A DNA stretch of 64,000 nucleotides from Rhodococcus koreensis (GCF_900105905.1 NZ_FNSV01000005.1:8211501-8275500), one strand, 5' to 3'; shown: positions 1-7,949, counted from the stretch's first letter. Notes: generated by a model not told the origin, from the letters alone. Made by a program: numbers and translations.

Positions 1-1
1 C

Positions 2-274
2 GGAATCGGGCTCGGCACCCTCATCATGGTCGGCAACGTGATCCTGCTCTGGGCGTACACCGTCTCCTGCCATTCCTGCAGGCACGTCACCGGCGGCAGG
101 CTCACCCACTTCTCCCGGCACCCGATCCGATACCGCCTCTGGACCGGGGTCAGCAAACTGAACACCCGGCACATGCAGCTCGCCTGGACCACCCTCGCCA
201 CACTGATCGTCACCGACTTCTACGTGATGCTCGTGGCGAGCGGCACCATCTCCGACCTGCGCCTGATCAACTGA
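2..274 (+). CDS. Succinate dehydrogenase membrane-anchor subunit, C-terminal part (5' end outside window)
   Basis: The reading frame is already open at the first base, so only the last ~90 residues are present. They contain a glycine-rich hydrophobic helix (GIGLGTLIMVGNVILLWAY), a Cys-containing turn (SCHSC), and a second hydrophobic helix near the C-terminus (TTLATLIVTDFYVMLVASG). The stop lies 21 nt before sdhA in the same direction. This matches the anchor-sdhA-sdhB order of the actinobacterial Sdh1-type complex (mycobacterial Rv0249c-Rv0247c). The family is known to anchor the flavoprotein and iron-sulfur subunits and pass electrons to quinone. The assignment rests mainly on position and hydrophobicity. 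Confidence 0.7.
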   Translation, partial: GIGLGTLIMVGNVILLWAYTVSCHSCRHVTGGRLTHFSRHPIRYRLWTGVSKLNTRHMQLAWTTLATLIVTDFYVMLVASGTISDLRLIN

Positions 275-295
275 CTTCACCGAAGAGGGAGTGGA

Positions 296-2230
296 ATGAC
301 GGAAGTCGAACGGCACCAGTACGACGTCGTGGTCATCGGTGCCGGGGGCGCCGGACTGCGAGCCGTCATCGAGGCCCGGGAGCAGGGCCTGTCCGTGGCC
401 GTTGTCTGCAAGTCGCTGTTCGGCAAGGCGCACACCGTCATGGCGGAGGGCGGTTGCGCCGCCGCGATGGGGAACGCCAACGAGAAGGACACGTGGCAGA
501 CGCATTTCCAGGACACGATGCGCGGCGGCAAGTTCCTCAACAACTGGCGGATGGCCGAACTGCACGCCCGGGAGGCTCCCGACCGGGTGTGGGAACTCGA
601 AACGTACGGGGCCCTGTTCGACCGGACCCCCGACGGCCGGATCAGCCAGCGCAACTTCGGCGGTCACACGTATCCGCGGCTCGCGCACGTCGGTGACCGC
701 ACCGGGCTGGAACTGATCCGCACCATGCAGCAGAAGATCGTGTCGTTGCAGCAGGAAGATTTCGCCGCCACCGGCGATTACGAGGCGCGGATCAAGATCT
801 TCGCCGAGTGCACCATCTCCGAGCTGACCAAGGACGGCGACCGGATCTCGGGTGCCTTCGGATACTGGCGCGAGAGTGGACGTTTCGTGCTGTTCGAGGC
901 ACCCGCCGTGGTGATGGCCACGGGCGGGATCGGCAAGTCGTTCAAGGTGACGTCGAACTCGTGGGAGTACACCGGCGACGGTCACGCCCTCGCTCTCCGC
1001 GCAGGCGCCAACCTCATCAACATGGAGTTCGTGCAGTTCCACCCCACCGGCATGGTGTGGCCGCCGAGCGTCAAGGGCATCCTCGTGACGGAAGGCGTCC
1101 GCGGCGACGGCGGGGTCCTGAAGAACTCCGAGGGCGAGCGGTTCATGTTCTCGTACATCCCGCCGGTCTTCAAAGGGCAGTACGCGGAGACCGAGGAAGA
1201 GGCCGACGGCTGGTACAAGGATTCCGACAACAACCGCCGCACACCGGATCTGCTGCCCCGCGACGAGGTGGCCCGCGCTATCAACTCCGAGGTCAAGGCC
1301 GGACGGCAGACTCCGCACGGCGGCGTGTACCTCGACATCGCCTCGCGCATGCCCGCCGACGAGATCGTCCGGCGGCTGCCGTCGATGTACCACCAGTTCA
1401 AGGAACTCGCGGACGTCGACATCACCAAGGAACAGATGGAGGTCGGGCCCACCTGCCACTACGTGATGGGGGGCATCGAGGTCGACCCCGACAGCGGGTC
1501 GTCCAGCGTCGCGGGTCTGTTCGCCGCGGGGGAGTGCTCGGGCGGGATGCACGGCTCCAACCGGCTCGGCGGCAACTCGCTGTCCGACCTTCTCGTGTTC
1601 GGGCGTCGCGCCGGACTGGGGGCGGCGGAGTACGTGAAGTCGCTGCAGGAGCGGCCGGTTGTCTCCGCGGCCGCCGTGGATGCGGCGGCGCGGATGCTGT
1701 TGTCGCCGTTCGATCCCGCGGTCGGGGAGGGCGGTACCACCGAGAACCCGTACACGCTCCACACCGAACTGCAGCAGACCATGAACGACCTCGTCGGCAT
1801 CATCCGGAAGGAAGACGAGATCGTCCGCGCCTTGGAGAAACTCACGGAGATCAAGGGCCGGATCGGGGGCGTGGAGGTGGAGGGGCACCGCCAGTTCAAC
1901 CCGGGATGGCACCTCGCCGTGGACCTGCGGAACATGGTGCTGGTCAGCGAATGCGTCGCGCAGGCGGCCCTGCTGCGCACGGAAAGTCGCGGCGGGCACA
2001 CCCGCGACGACCACCCGAGCATGGAGGCGGAGTGGCGCAACACCCTGCTGGTGTGCAGCGTCGTCGGCGACATGTCCGCGCACCCCGATTCCGTGGTCCC
2101 GGACGTCACGGTCACCCGCGAGCCGCAGCTTCCGATGCGACCGGAACTGCTGGAGTTGTTCGACATCGACGAACTGGCCAAGTACTACACCGACGCCGAA
2201 CTCGCGGAACATCCGGGAAGGACGGCCTGA
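296..2230 (+). CDS. sdhA: Succinate dehydrogenase / fumarate reductase flavoprotein subunit
   Basis: A 644-residue flavoprotein that oxidises succinate to fumarate with covalently bound FAD. The N-terminal dinucleotide fold is clear (VVVIGAGGAGLRA, glycines at about residues 15-20). The flavin-linking histidine region follows (GKAHTVMAEGGCAAA), and later come the substrate-domain signatures NMEFVQFHPTG and GLFAAGECSGGMHGSNRLGGNSL. The ATG at 296 follows a GAGGGAG ribosome site. The next gene, sdhB, starts one base after the stop, so the two are translationally coupled. Length and the order anchor-A-B fit the actinobacterial Sdh1 group. It acts on the cytoplasmic face of the membrane. Confidence 0.96.
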   Translation: MTEVERHQYDVVVIGAGGAGLRAVIEAREQGLSVAVVCKSLFGKAHTVMAEGGCAAAMGNANEKDTWQTHFQDTMRGGKFLNNWRMAELHAREAPDRVWELETYGALFDRTPDGRISQRNFGGHTYPRLAHVGDRTGLELIRTMQQKIVSLQQEDFAATGDYEARIKIFAECTISELTKDGDRISGAFGYWRESGRFVLFEAPAVVMATGGIGKSFKVTSNSWEYTGDGHALALRAGANLINMEFVQFHPTGMVWPPSVKGILVTEGVRGDGGVLKNSEGERFMFSYIPPVFKGQYAETEEEADGWYKDSDNNRRTPDLLPRDEVARAINSEVKAGRQTPHGGVYLDIASRMPADEIVRRLPSMYHQFKELADVDITKEQMEVGPTCHYVMGGIEVDPDSGSSSVAGLFAAGECSGGMHGSNRLGGNSLSDLLVFGRRAGLGAAEYVKSLQERPVVSAAAVDAAARMLLSPFDPAVGEGGTTENPYTLHTELQQTMNDLVGIIRKEDEIVRALEKLTEIKGRIGGVEVEGHRQFNPGWHLAVDLRNMVLVSECVAQAALLRTESRGGHTRDDHPSMEAEWRNTLLVCSVVGDMSAHPDSVVPDVTVTREPQLPMRPELLELFDIDELAKYYTDAELAEHPGRTA

Positions 2231-2231
2231 G

Positions 2232-2981
2232 ATGGGATACGACGCGCAGTTCCGGGTATGGCGCGGCGACGCCGACGGCGGCGCCCTCGAGGACTACTCC
2301 ATTCCCGTCAACGAGGGTGAGGTGGTGCTCGACATCATCCACCGGTTGCAGGCGACGCAGACCCCGGACCTGGCGGTGCGATGGAACTGCAAGGCGGGCA
2401 AGTGCGGGTCGTGCTCCGCGGAGATCAACGGCCAGCCGCGGCTGATGTGCATGACGCGGATGTCGACGTTCACGGAGGACGAGGTGGTGACGGTGACACC
2501 GCTGCGGGCGTTCCCCGTCATCCGGGACCTCGTCACCGACGTGTCGTTCAACTACCAGAAGGCGAGGGAGATCCCGTCGTTCACCCCGCCGCCGGGACTC
2601 GGGCCGGGCGAGTACCGAATGCAGCAGATCGACGTCGAACGGTCGCAGGAATTCCGCAAGTGCATCGAGTGCTTCCTCTGCCAGAACACGTGCCACGTCA
2701 TCCGTGATCACGACGACAACAAGCCGGCGTTCTCCGGTCCCCGCTTCTTCATCCGTGTCGCCGAACTGGAGATGCATCCCCTGGACACGGCGGACCGTCG
2801 TGACGCGGCGCAGGAAGACTTCGGTCTCGGGCTGTGCAACATCACCAAGTGCTGCACCGAGGTGTGCCCCGAAGGGATCAAGATCACCGACAACGCCATC
2901 ATTCCGATGAAGGAACGGGTGGTCGACCGGCGGTACGACCCGATCGTCTGGTTGGGCAACAAGCTCTTTCGCCGCCGTTAG
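2232..2981 (+). CDS. sdhB: Succinate dehydrogenase iron-sulfur subunit
   Basis: A 249-residue electron-transfer subunit linking SdhA to the membrane anchor. A [2Fe-2S] ferredoxin-like site is visible at Cys53, Cys58, Cys61 and Cys73 (CKAGKCGSC...C). The C-terminal part carries two more clusters: Cys144-x2-Cys147-x2-Cys150-x3-Cys154 and Cys202, Cys207/208, Cys212 (LCNITKCCTEVCP). The start is coupled to the sdhA stop. The TAG stop (2979-2981) lies inside the 12-bp target duplication of the adjacent insertion element, so the coding sequence is complete but its 3' flank has been displaced. Confidence 0.96.
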   Translation: MGYDAQFRVWRGDADGGALEDYSIPVNEGEVVLDIIHRLQATQTPDLAVRWNCKAGKCGSCSAEINGQPRLMCMTRMSTFTEDEVVTVTPLRAFPVIRDLVTDVSFNYQKAREIPSFTPPPGLGPGEYRMQQIDVERSQEFRKCIECFLCQNTCHVIRDHDDNKPAFSGPRFFIRVAELEMHPLDTADRRDAAQEDFGLGLCNITKCCTEVCPEGIKITDNAIIPMKERVVDRRYDPIVWLGNKLFRRR

Positions 2982-2985
2982 TGCC
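2974..2985. repeat. Left target-site duplication of the IS4-family element
   Basis: The 12-mer GCCGTTAGTGCC here is repeated exactly at 4485-4496, on the other side of the element. It contains the sdhB stop codon. A 12-bp duplication is within the range known for IS4-family transposition. Confidence 0.9.
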
Positions 2986-2997
2986 AATGCCGCGCAG

Positions 2998-4365
2998 TTA
3001 AGGGTTTGGGCTGCCTGTCCAATCGGGCGGTTCGAGAACGTTGATGGCAATGTTGACCGTGGGGTAGTTGGTGCGGTCGATGTCGCCTTTGGCGCGGTGT
3101 TTGGAAATCGCTCGTTTGACCACGCGGGGGCAATCACGTGCTCGGCGTACGGGATTGAGTTCGGCGAGGACTGCGCGGCCGATCTTGCCGACCAGATCGA
3201 TCGTCGTGCCGGCGATCACGCCTGACGCGAGTACCACCAGGTCGCGGGCGGTGGTGAGGGCGATCGTAAAACTCGCGCGCAGCGGTGGGACATCCGCACC
3301 GGTCGTTGCGTCGGCGATCGCGATACGCAGCGCTTGGTAGGTGGTCAACAACGCGTAGACCTCCTGGGCGACCCCGGACGGGGTGCGGGCCCGCAGCATC
3401 GCATCGCCGAGGATGGTCGACTTCAGCTCGAGATAGGTCGTCTCGATCTCCCATCGCTGGTGATACAGCCGGACCAGTTCCGATGCCGGGTAGCGGCGAT
3501 GATCGTTGAGGGTGGTGATCAGCCGGTATCGGCCGGTGCGGGGTGTGCCACCTTTCGGGGTGACAACGATCTCGGCATCGATGACCCGGACGACCACCGA
3601 GCCGATCGGGGCGAGCCAGGACCCGTCGGGCAGCCGTTCGATGGAGGCAAGCTTGCGGTTGCTCTTGCAGCGGATGAGCAGGTCGGCCTTGGTGTCCGCG
3701 ATCTGCTCGATCAACGAGGCGACGGCGAAGTTGCGGTCGGCCAACAACAACATGCCATCGCGCAGGCACCCCAACAGCTGGGGCGCATAGGCGATCTCGG
3801 AGACACCGTAGGTTCCGAACACAGCATCGACGATGGTACGGGTACCGCACGCCACCACGGCGAGCATGCGCACCATCGGGTAGCCCGAGTCGCCGTTGGG
3901 GCCGCCGGTTTGACGGTGGTAGGCACCGAGGTTGGCTACGCTGTCGGGCACGAACATCGAGGTGCCGTCGATCGCGCACACCAACAGTCCCCGCCACCGA
4001 GCGGTACCGGGGACCGGGCCTTTGATCAGGTTGAACAATTCCCTCAGTGGTGCGGCGCCGACCCGGAGGCGGGCCTGCGACAACGCCGAGGAACCCGGAT
4101 CGGCCACCGCTCCTCCGAGTCCCGCGGTCAGCTTCGTCCACACCCGGGTATAGCCGATATCAGGGAATAGGCACGCGGACAGCAGCAGGTACACCACGAC
4201 CCGCGACGGCAACTCCCGCAGTCGAGCCTGCGTGGCCCTCGCCGACTCGAGCGCGGCATCGACCATCTCGAACGGCACGATCCGCGTCAACTCACCGATA
4301 TGCCCCGGCGCGAACCGCCCGGCGGCAACCACCGACTCATGTTTGATGACAGACTGAACAGGCAA
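2998..4365 (-). CDS. IS4-family DDE transposase
   Basis: A 455-residue transposase. The three catalytic acidic residues can be placed: Asp133 (CAIDGTSMF), Asp210 (LLADRNF) and Glu308 within Y301-x2-R304-x3-E308-x6-K315, the YREK signature of the IS4 family. The N-terminal ~110 residues match the IS4 N-terminal domain type (…VVVYLLLSACLFPDIGY…). Translation appears to begin at a TTG preceded by GGGAG at 6-nt spacing. No frameshift or internal stop is present. The gene runs against the sdh operon. Specific IS name not assigned. Confidence 0.93.
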   Translation of the reverse strand: MPVQSVIKHESVVAAGRFAPGHIGELTRIVPFEMVDAALESARATQARLRELPSRVVVYLLLSACLFPDIGYTRVWTKLTAGLGGAVADPGSSALSQARLRVGAAPLRELFNLIKGPVPGTARWRGLLVCAIDGTSMFVPDSVANLGAYHRQTGGPNGDSGYPMVRMLAVVACGTRTIVDAVFGTYGVSEIAYAPQLLGCLRDGMLLLADRNFAVASLIEQIADTKADLLIRCKSNRKLASIERLPDGSWLAPIGSVVVRVIDAEIVVTPKGGTPRTGRYRLITTLNDHRRYPASELVRLYHQRWEIETTYLELKSTILGDAMLRARTPSGVAQEVYALLTTYQALRIAIADATTGADVPPLRASFTIALTTARDLVVLASGVIAGTTIDLVGKIGRAVLAELNPVRRARDCPRVVKRAISKHRAKGDIDRTNYPTVNIAINVLEPPDWTGSPNP

Positions 4366-4427
4366 CGGAACTCCCGGAGAGGCTTGTCTTTGGCGGACAA
4401 AGCTTCCCTACCAGGAGTTCCGTTGCC
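4361..4427. repeat. Inverted repeat over the transposase ribosome site and start codon
   Basis: GGCAACGGAACTCC at 4361-4374 is exactly complementary to GGAGTTCCGTTGCC at 4414-4427, with a 39-nt loop. The inner arm covers the transposase ribosome-binding site and TTG start. A transcript entering from outside the IS would carry both arms and could fold, hiding the start. A transcript begun inside the loop would not. Foldback control of this type is established for IS10 and IS50; here it is inferred. Confidence 0.6.
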
Positions 4428-4484
4428 CTATCTCACGACACGCCCAACTTGACCTGCCAGGACAATCCCTAACTGCGCGGCATT

Positions 4485-4496
4485 GCCGTTAGTGCC
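4485..4496. repeat. Right target-site duplication of the IS4-family element
   Basis: GCCGTTAGTGCC, an exact copy of 2974-2985. Removing the element and one copy rejoins the sdhB end directly to the hairpin at 4504. Confidence 0.9.
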
Positions 4497-4503
4497 CTTC
4501 GGG

Positions 4504-4549
4504 CCCGTGAGTACTTGTTAACCGCCCGACGTTAATAAGTACTCACGGG
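4504..4549. terminator. Palindromic intergenic element, likely bidirectional terminator
   Basis: Two 19-nt arms (CCCGTGAGTACTTGTTAAC and its complement with one G-U pair) enclose an 8-nt loop. It lies between convergent genes: sdhB/IS on one side and the minus-strand hydroxylase, whose stop is at 4554. A second member with the same outer arm (CCCGTGAGTACTT) is at 16071-16118. Neither has a clear U-tract, which is common for high-GC actinobacterial terminators. Confidence 0.6.
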
Positions 4550-4553
4550 TGCG

Positions 4554-5225
4554 TCAGCGCACGGCGTGGAGGTTGCGGGCGGTGGGCGACTTCTCGACCG
4601 ACTCGGGGTCCGGGTCGGTGCCGAGGATCCGGTCGGCGGTTCCCGAGGTGGTGACGGTGAACCAGTAGTGCTCGTTCTTGTAGTGGTGATGGCGGTGGTT
4701 GCGCCAGATCGCGCGGTAGAGGCGGGAGTTCGGCTTGTAGTCGCTGTGGATGAGGTAGTGCGTCCATTCGTAGAGGACGCCCAGGACGCTCAGCACCACG
4801 AGGAAGGTCAGCCCGAGCCCGGTGCGGGGGAACGTGAACACTGCGAGCGCCACGAGAACCGGGATCAGCCACATCAGGGTCTGCCACGGAATGAAGACGA
4901 GCGGCACGTCGCGGGGATCGACGTGGTGCTCGCGATGCTTCCGGGCGAGGAGCGAATCGACGGTCAGGCCCAGGACCTTCCGGGGCTTCCAGTGCAGGAT
5001 GCAGACGTGGATGACCCATTCGGCGAACGGGAACACCGCCAGCATCACCAGCGGCACGACGGCATCGGTGACCTGCCAGTCGCCGACGACGACGCGGGCG
5101 ACCGCTGCAGCGGCGAGCATGCCGCCGATCATCCACGGTGACGGGTGGCGGCGGAACTGGTCTGCGGCGTCGCGGAGGGTGATCGACCTGCGTTGGCGGC
5201 GATCTGCGGGAGGTGTCGTGGTCAT
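4554..5225 (-). CDS. Fatty acid hydroxylase / sterol desaturase superfamily membrane protein
   Basis: A 223-residue integral membrane protein with the clustered histidines of the di-iron hydroxylase family: EWVIHVCILH, KHREHH, EWTHYLIH and NHRHHHYKNEHYW. Four hydrophobic segments surround them. Such enzymes hydroxylate or desaturate membrane lipids, sterols or carotenoids using O2; the substrate here cannot be read from sequence. The start ATG overlaps the stop of the upstream GntR gene by 4 nt (ATGA), so regulator and enzyme are co-translated. Confidence 0.8.
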   Translation of the reverse strand: MTTTPPADRRQRRSITLRDAADQFRRHPSPWMIGGMLAAAAVARVVVGDWQVTDAVVPLVMLAVFPFAEWVIHVCILHWKPRKVLGLTVDSLLARKHREHHVDPRDVPLVFIPWQTLMWLIPVLVALAVFTFPRTGLGLTFLVVLSVLGVLYEWTHYLIHSDYKPNSRLYRAIWRNHRHHHYKNEHYWFTVTTSGTADRILGTDPDPESVEKSPTARNLHAVR

Positions 5226-5959
5226 GTGTCCTTCTCCGAATCGTGGTGTTGCAGTGTGTCGATCACGGCGGTCACGGCCGCCGTCCCGAGGTCGAGCAGG
5301 GTGGTGGCGGTGTGCGCCGCGAGGTCTTCGTCGTGTGCGGAGATGGCGTCCGCAAGCCGGTGGTACAGGTCGGCGCGGCCGACCTCCGCGACCATCACGG
5401 CGGCCATCGCGGTCATGGTCGGTTCGTACGCGTTGCGGAGGCTGTTGAAGATGAGCCGGAACGCGATGGAATCGGCGGTGTCGACGACGCGCTCCCAGAA
5501 GGCCAGCGCGCCGACCTGCTGCGCGACGGGATCGCTCTCGGCAGCAAGGTGATCCACGGCCTCGCGGAGAGCTGCGGCCGACTTCTCGGTCGCCCGGTCC
5601 GCGGCGAGCCGGGCGATCTGCACGCCGATCATCCGCCGGGCCTCGAGGATGCTGCGGACCACCGCCCAGTCGGGTTCACCGCCGCGGATCAGCAGCTGGG
5701 ACAGCAGTTCGGGCCCGCCGTGCTGCCGGAAGTCGCGGACCGAGGTGGCGTCGCCCTGCCGGACCTCGACGAGCCCGGCCTGGGCGAGTTTCTGGATCGC
5801 TTCCCGGACCGCGGGCCGGGACACCCCGAACGCCTCGGCCAGGCGCCGCTCGCTGGGCAGGGCCTCGCCGGCGGCGAGGTCGCCGCCGAGTACGCGCGCG
5901 GTGATCTGGTCGAAGACTTCGGTGGAGGCGGATTTCCGCGCGATCGGCTCGAACATCAT
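5222..5959 (-). CDS. GntR-family (FadR/FCD type) transcriptional regulator
   Basis: A 245-residue regulator with an N-terminal winged helix (VFDQITARVLGGDLAAGEALP, then RRLAEAFGVSRPAVREAIQKL) and a helical C-terminal domain of FCD type (residues ~100-230, with EARRMIGVQIARLAADRA and ...HRLADAISAHDEDLAAH, Asp/His metal-site-like pattern). It is the first gene of a two-gene unit with the membrane hydroxylase, which it overlaps by 4 nt. A perfect-armed palindrome at 5983-6006 lies just upstream and is a candidate autoregulatory operator. The effector is unknown; fatty-acid or short-acid ligands are usual in the family. Confidence 0.85.
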   Translation of the reverse strand: MMFEPIARKSASTEVFDQITARVLGGDLAAGEALPSERRLAEAFGVSRPAVREAIQKLAQAGLVEVRQGDATSVRDFRQHGGPELLSQLLIRGGEPDWAVVRSILEARRMIGVQIARLAADRATEKSAAALREAVDHLAAESDPVAQQVGALAFWERVVDTADSIAFRLIFNSLRNAYEPTMTAMAAVMVAEVGRADLYHRLADAISAHDEDLAAHTATTLLDLGTAAVTAVIDTLQHHDSEKDT

Positions 5960-5982
5960 GACCCGACACTAGAACGGCTACA

Positions 5983-6006
5983 GGTAAGAGGTCAAGTGGT
6001 CTTACC
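5983..6006. promoter_or_regulatory. Candidate GntR operator
   Basis: GGTAAGA-N10-TCTTACC, perfect 7-bp arms, 24 nt upstream of the GntR start codon. GntR/FCD proteins commonly bind palindromes in their own promoters. Assigned by position and symmetry only. Confidence 0.5.
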
Positions 6007-6014
6007 AGTGAATC

Positions 6015-7145
6015 TCAACCGAACAGGCTCCGGACGAACGCGGTGGTGTCGGGCAGGGACGCGGGCATGGTCGTGAGGTGGCCCGTCGGATACGTCCGGA
6101 AGAGGAACTGCTGCCCGTTCGCGGTGAGGTCGGCGGTGAACTTCCAGGTGAGGGCGATGGGGACGACGTCGTCGAACAATCCCTGACCGATGAACAACGG
6201 CCGGTCGTAGCCCCGGACGGGGACTCCGAGCGTGGTGCGCAGCGCCGCCAGGACCGCCGGGTCGTCGAGGGGGCGCGACATCAACTGCCCGATGGAGATG
6301 CCGGCGAGTTGCGGGGCCGCCTCCTCGTAGCAGAGCGACTCGACACGATTCAGGACGTCGACGCCGAGCGGGGTGAGGTAGCTGTCGACGTCCAGGTCGG
6401 GCCGCGACGCCCGCAGTCCCGCGAGCGCGTACGCCACGAACACCGTGCTCCCGGTGAGGGGGATCTGCGGGAAACCTGGGCCGACGAGGGGCGCGAGGTT
6501 CTCCAGATTGGACGGGGCGCCGGTGGCGACGGTGCCGCGGAAGTCGAGATCGGGTGCGTAGGTGGTGGCCATCGAGGCGGCGACGAGAGCGGCGTGGCCG
6601 CCCTGCGATTGACCGATCGCGACCCACCGGTTCGACAGGGACGGCGTGACGGCCCGCGCCGCGCGCACCATGTCGATCACGCTGTGCGCCTCGGTGGGTC
6701 CGTCCAGGTACGGGTGCACGCCGGGTGTGCCGAGGCCGACGTAATCCGTTGCGACGATGGCGTACCCCTGGTCGAGCCAGGCCTTGACGTACGGTCCGGC
6801 GAGTTTCCCCGTCACCGTCGGCGCGCACGCGTCGGCGATGCCGACCGTTCCGTGGGCCCAGGACACCACGGGCCATCCGCCGGGTGGCGCGTCACCGGGT
6901 GGCAGCAGGACCGCGCCGGTGCTGAGCGCGGGTTCGTTCATCGGCCCTGTCGTCCAGTACGTGACGTACGTGGCCTCGGCGACACCCGCCGGCCGCGCGT
7001 CCGGCGCCACCGGGGTCTCGGCGACGACGGCACCGGGATCGCCCACCGCGGTCTGCGCCGGCGCCGGCGTGGGCGCGCCGAGAAGCGACAGTGCGAGTGC
7101 CGCCGCGAGGGCCGTTCCGGCGCGGCGGCCGAGCGAAGACGTCAT
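6015..7145 (-). CDS. Secreted lipase / alpha-beta hydrolase (LIP family)
   Basis: A 376-residue hydrolase starting at the ATG at 7145, which follows AGGGA and opens a typical signal peptide (SSLGRRAGTALAAALALSLLGAPTPAPAQ). The nucleophile elbow GQSQGG is visible mid-protein, after an oxyanion region SWAHGTVG. Late motifs PLFIGQGLFDDVVP and TGHLTT supply the acid and histidine. The resemblance is to the secretory lipase family (mycobacterial Rv1592c sits in the same neighbourhood). It is probably exported and acts on acyl esters. An upstream in-frame start at 7208 would put 21 extra non-hydrophobic residues before the signal and is less likely. Confidence 0.83.
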   Translation of the reverse strand: MTSSLGRRAGTALAAALALSLLGAPTPAPAQTAVGDPGAVVAETPVAPDARPAGVAEATYVTYWTTGPMNEPALSTGAVLLPPGDAPPGGWPVVSWAHGTVGIADACAPTVTGKLAGPYVKAWLDQGYAIVATDYVGLGTPGVHPYLDGPTEAHSVIDMVRAARAVTPSLSNRWVAIGQSQGGHAALVAASMATTYAPDLDFRGTVATGAPSNLENLAPLVGPGFPQIPLTGSTVFVAYALAGLRASRPDLDVDSYLTPLGVDVLNRVESLCYEEAAPQLAGISIGQLMSRPLDDPAVLAALRTTLGVPVRGYDRPLFIGQGLFDDVVPIALTWKFTADLTANGQQFLFRTYPTGHLTTMPASLPDTTAFVRSLFG

Positions 7146-7222
7146 CGCGTCCGTCCCTGGGCCGTGGGAGGCGCCGCGCGGTCCGCGAGTGGCCGGCGCG
7201 GCGTCCACTCAATTGTGCCCGC

Positions 7223-7852
7223 TCACGGGCGGTGGGCGGGCTCTTTCAGTCGCGCGCGAATTCCGTCGACGAACAGCGACAAGCCGAAGTCGAACCGCAC
7301 CGCCGGATCGCCGTCGAGGAGATCCTCGTCGTACGCCGCGATCTGCGACTGCGGGGCGTCGGGGGAGAGCGCGGCGCGGGTGAGGGCGCCTGCCGATTCC
7401 ATCTGCGCCCGCGACTGCTCGTCGACCGTGTGGCCGAGGACGTAGTAGAGCAGCGAGTAGGACGACAGTTCGGCGTGTTCGCGGGACAGCCCGGATCGCA
7501 GACCCACGGCCGCGAAGCTTTCCCGGACCCGGGAGTTGGTCATGCGGGACGCGTAGGTGGCGGAGACCAGTTCGGCGCCGTCACGGTGGGCGAGCAGCGC
7601 TGTGCGCAGCCGATGCGCCAGTTCGGTGAACTCCGCGTCCCATCCGGGCGCCGTGACCGGGGCGTCGACGTCTTCGAGGATCTTGTCGGCGAGGGCACCG
7701 AGCAACGTCTGCTTGTTGGGGAAATGCCAGTACAGCGCGCCGGGCTGCACGCCGAGGGCCGTTGCGAGTCTGCGCATCGTGAGGTCGGCGAGGCCGAACT
7801 CGTCGAGGATGGCCATTGCGCCGTCGAGTACGTCGCCGCGTCGCAATTGCAC
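7223..7852 (-). CDS. bioQ: TetR-family repressor, probable BioQ
   Basis: A 209-residue TetR-type regulator with N-terminal helix-turn-helix (LTMRRLATALGVQPGALYWHFPNKQTLL). The GTG at 7852 is preferred because GGGAG lies 7-9 nt before it; a TTG at 7867 lacks such a site. It is divergent from bioB, and the shared region holds TGAAC-ACC-GTTCA and TGTAC-GGT-GTTCA, very close to the TGAAC-N3-GTTAC motif known for the biotin repressor BioQ of Corynebacterium. I infer that this gene is the local BioQ, repressing bioB and possibly itself. The family call is firm; the specific name rests on operator and position. Confidence 0.72.
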   Translation of the reverse strand: MQLRRGDVLDGAMAILDEFGLADLTMRRLATALGVQPGALYWHFPNKQTLLGALADKILEDVDAPVTAPGWDAEFTELAHRLRTALLAHRDGAELVSATYASRMTNSRVRESFAAVGLRSGLSREHAELSSYSLLYYVLGHTVDEQSRAQMESAGALTRAALSPDAPQSQIAAYDEDLLDGDPAVRFDFGLSLFVDGIRARLKEPAHRP

Positions 7853-7892
7853 TGTGTGATCTCCCAATCTCGTCGAAAAGCTTGCTCCGGCT

Positions 7893-7921
7893 TTGACAGT
7901 ATTCCATCACGGATCTAACGT
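7893..7921 (+). promoter_or_regulatory. Probable bioB promoter
   Basis: TTGACA (7893-7898) and TAACGT (7916-7921) are separated by 17 bp, the classic sigma70 layout. The expected start site (~7928) falls inside the first BioQ-like operator, which would let a bound repressor block initiation. Confidence 0.6.
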
Positions 7922-7949
7922 GAACACCGTTCAACTTGTACGGTGTTCA
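7921..7949. promoter_or_regulatory. Two tandem BioQ-type operators
   Basis: TGAAC-ACC-GTTCA at 7921-7933 and TGTAC-GGT-GTTCA at 7937-7949, centres 16 bp apart. The first is a perfect 5-3-5 palindrome. They lie between the divergent TetR gene and bioB. Confidence 0.65.

Larger units (their letters stand above)
2986..4484 (-). mobile_element. Complete IS4-family insertion sequence (1,499 bp)
   Basis: The element is bounded by terminal inverted repeats: AATGCCGCGCAGTTA at the left end and its exact complement at the right end (4470-4484), with partial similarity continuing inward. It holds one transposase gene on the minus strand whose stop codon is part of the left repeat. A perfect 12-bp direct repeat flanks both ends. 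Intact ends, intact transposase and a perfect duplication all indicate a recent, potentially still active insertion. It lies between sdhB and the palindromic sequence that probably ended the sdh transcript. Confidence 0.93.
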
